From Omphiscola glabra (lineage: Eukaryota > Mollusca > Gastropoda > Lymnaeidae), in the NCBI GenBank assembly GCA_964017045.1, contig OZ024797.1, positions 18,011,863 through 18,075,862 of the forward strand: a stretch of DNA of 64,000 nt, read 5' to 3'. The stretch's first letter is position 1; each line of letters starts with the position of its first letter. The notes beneath the pieces were generated by a model that saw nothing but the letters and a program-made list of their open reading frames with translations, ran no database searches and had not been told where the DNA came from. This document shows, in pieces, positions 63,020 to 64,000 of this stretch. The translations under genes and the position numbers were made by a program.

Positions 63020-63155
63020 ACATCACTCGCGACAACCATCTCATCTATTTACCATGGCAACCATCTGATCTATTTTCCACGGCAACCATCTGATCTATTT
63101 ACCCCGGCAACCATCTGATCTATTTACCACGGCAACCATCTCATCTATTTACCAG
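63020..63155. repeat. ~25-bp tandem repeat, 5 copies
   Basis: The unit is CAACCATCTGATCTATTTAC plus CACGG. Confidence 0.9.
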
Positions 63156-63244
63156 TACAAGAAACTGGATATTTTATAGTTTCAAATACTATTTCTTGTT
63201 ATAGGCATATATTTGACTAACTCTTTTCAAATCCTACATACAAT

Positions 63245-63390
63245 TTTCAATGTTGATCTCATGGAATATTCAATGTCTACTCATAAAATATTCAATGTTG
63301 ATCTCATACAATATTCAATGTTGATCTCATACAATATTCAATGTTGATCTCATACAATATTCAATGTTGATCTCATACAATATACAAGGT
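63245..63390. repeat. 23-bp tandem repeat, 6 copies
   Basis: The unit is TTCAATGTTGATCTCATACA plus ATA. Confidence 0.9.
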
Positions 63391-64000
63391 TTATTCCATA
63401 TATATGGCGATGCAGGATCTCGTCGGCCTGGCTACCTCGTGAGACTTAGACCGTCATTCAGTAATACTCGCCAGATTTGTTAGGTATTGCTTAGATCACA
63501 ACGGAGACCACTGTTGTCATTTGGTTTCGATGCACCCCCCACCCTCCACTTGCCTTGGTGGTGTTACGATGACTGATTAGCTTTAAGCATATTGGCGAAC
63601 TAATCTATTGAAGCCATATCTACAGGCAGTAGGGTTGAAATGCCCCACGAATTTACCGTAAGATTTACCTTAAATATGTTTTTTAATGACCACATAGAGC
63701 TTAGATTTTAAAGAAATTATATTATAATTATATCTCCATATGTTAAATTTATGATATGTTAAATTTACGGCCACGTGAGATTACAGTATGAACCCACGCA
63801 TATAAACATTCTTATCTGCTTTAAGACATGACAACCGATTATACACACATGATAAGTACACGCACATGTGTGCTATCGTGTGCGCGTAGGTGTGTGAGTG
63901 TGTGTTTTTAGACTTTATTTAGAGTATGTCATCTCACATATTGACATCTCCCCCACCCCACCAACCGATTGAATAATTCTTGGGTGCACACAAAATATAA
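63391..64000. other. Non-coding to window end
   Basis: Unique AT-rich sequence with a short GTGTGTG stretch at about 63,890. No gene is recognised. Confidence 0.5.

Overview
The window is eukaryotic nuclear DNA from an animal. It carries one coding exon with GT-AG borders, several hAT-type DNA transposons, two solo LTR-like elements, a Penelope-type and an RNase H-bearing retroelement relic, and an exceptional load of minisatellites. No bacterial operon, rRNA, tRNA or CRISPR array is visible. The source is most likely an invertebrate, and I lean to a gastropod mollusc. That is an inference: the exon is a TRIM9/TRIM67-class SPRY exon, and the window holds a SPIN-like hAT element, a family known from tetrapods, a triatomine bug and the pond snail Lymnaea. 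The species cannot be fixed from the sequence.

The only protein-coding sequence I can defend is a 225-bp internal exon at 36505-36729 (+). It encodes the first part of the B30.2/SPRY domain of a TRIM9-like E3 ubiquitin ligase. No other TRIM9 exon was recognised on either side, so much of the window is probably two very large introns: at least 36 kb upstream and 27 kb downstream if the gene continues in both directions.

Layout. 1-2018: 78-bp and ~41-bp arrays. 3340-5350: a 47-bp array, then a ~38-bp array split by a 1.4-kb solo LTR-like element. 6883-12427: 14-, 22-, 19- and 32-bp arrays. 12764-13297: two hAT MITEs with perfect 8-bp target duplications. 14079-19372: 47-bp, purine-rich, 53-bp, 22-bp and GCGCACA-type arrays plus another hAT MITE. 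19977-26999: AT-rich spacer, a small MITE, a 608-bp hAT element and short arrays. 27003-35663: a 24-bp array, a 3.8-kb A/C-rich satellite, a G-rich array, and 18-, 43-, 34- and 30-bp arrays. 36505-37412: the TRIM9-like exon and a 43-bp minisatellite grown out of its 3' end and splice donor. 37818-45112: more arrays, with two oppositely oriented copies of a dispersed element that carries its own 19-bp minisatellite; one copy is interrupted by a second solo LTR-like element. 46622-51725: 21-, 22- and 33-bp arrays. 51736-59520: hAT copies, a long hairpin, a 27-bp array and retroelement relics. 59522-64000: largely featureless with a few short repeats.

Roughly a third of the window (about 22-23 kb by summing the arrays) is tandem repeat. 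Most long open reading frames are by-products of arrays whose unit length is a multiple of three or whose unit lacks stops. The recurring theme is local tandem duplication that has seized every sort of sequence: an exon/intron border, a hAT element, the RNase H region of a retroelement and a dispersed repeat.
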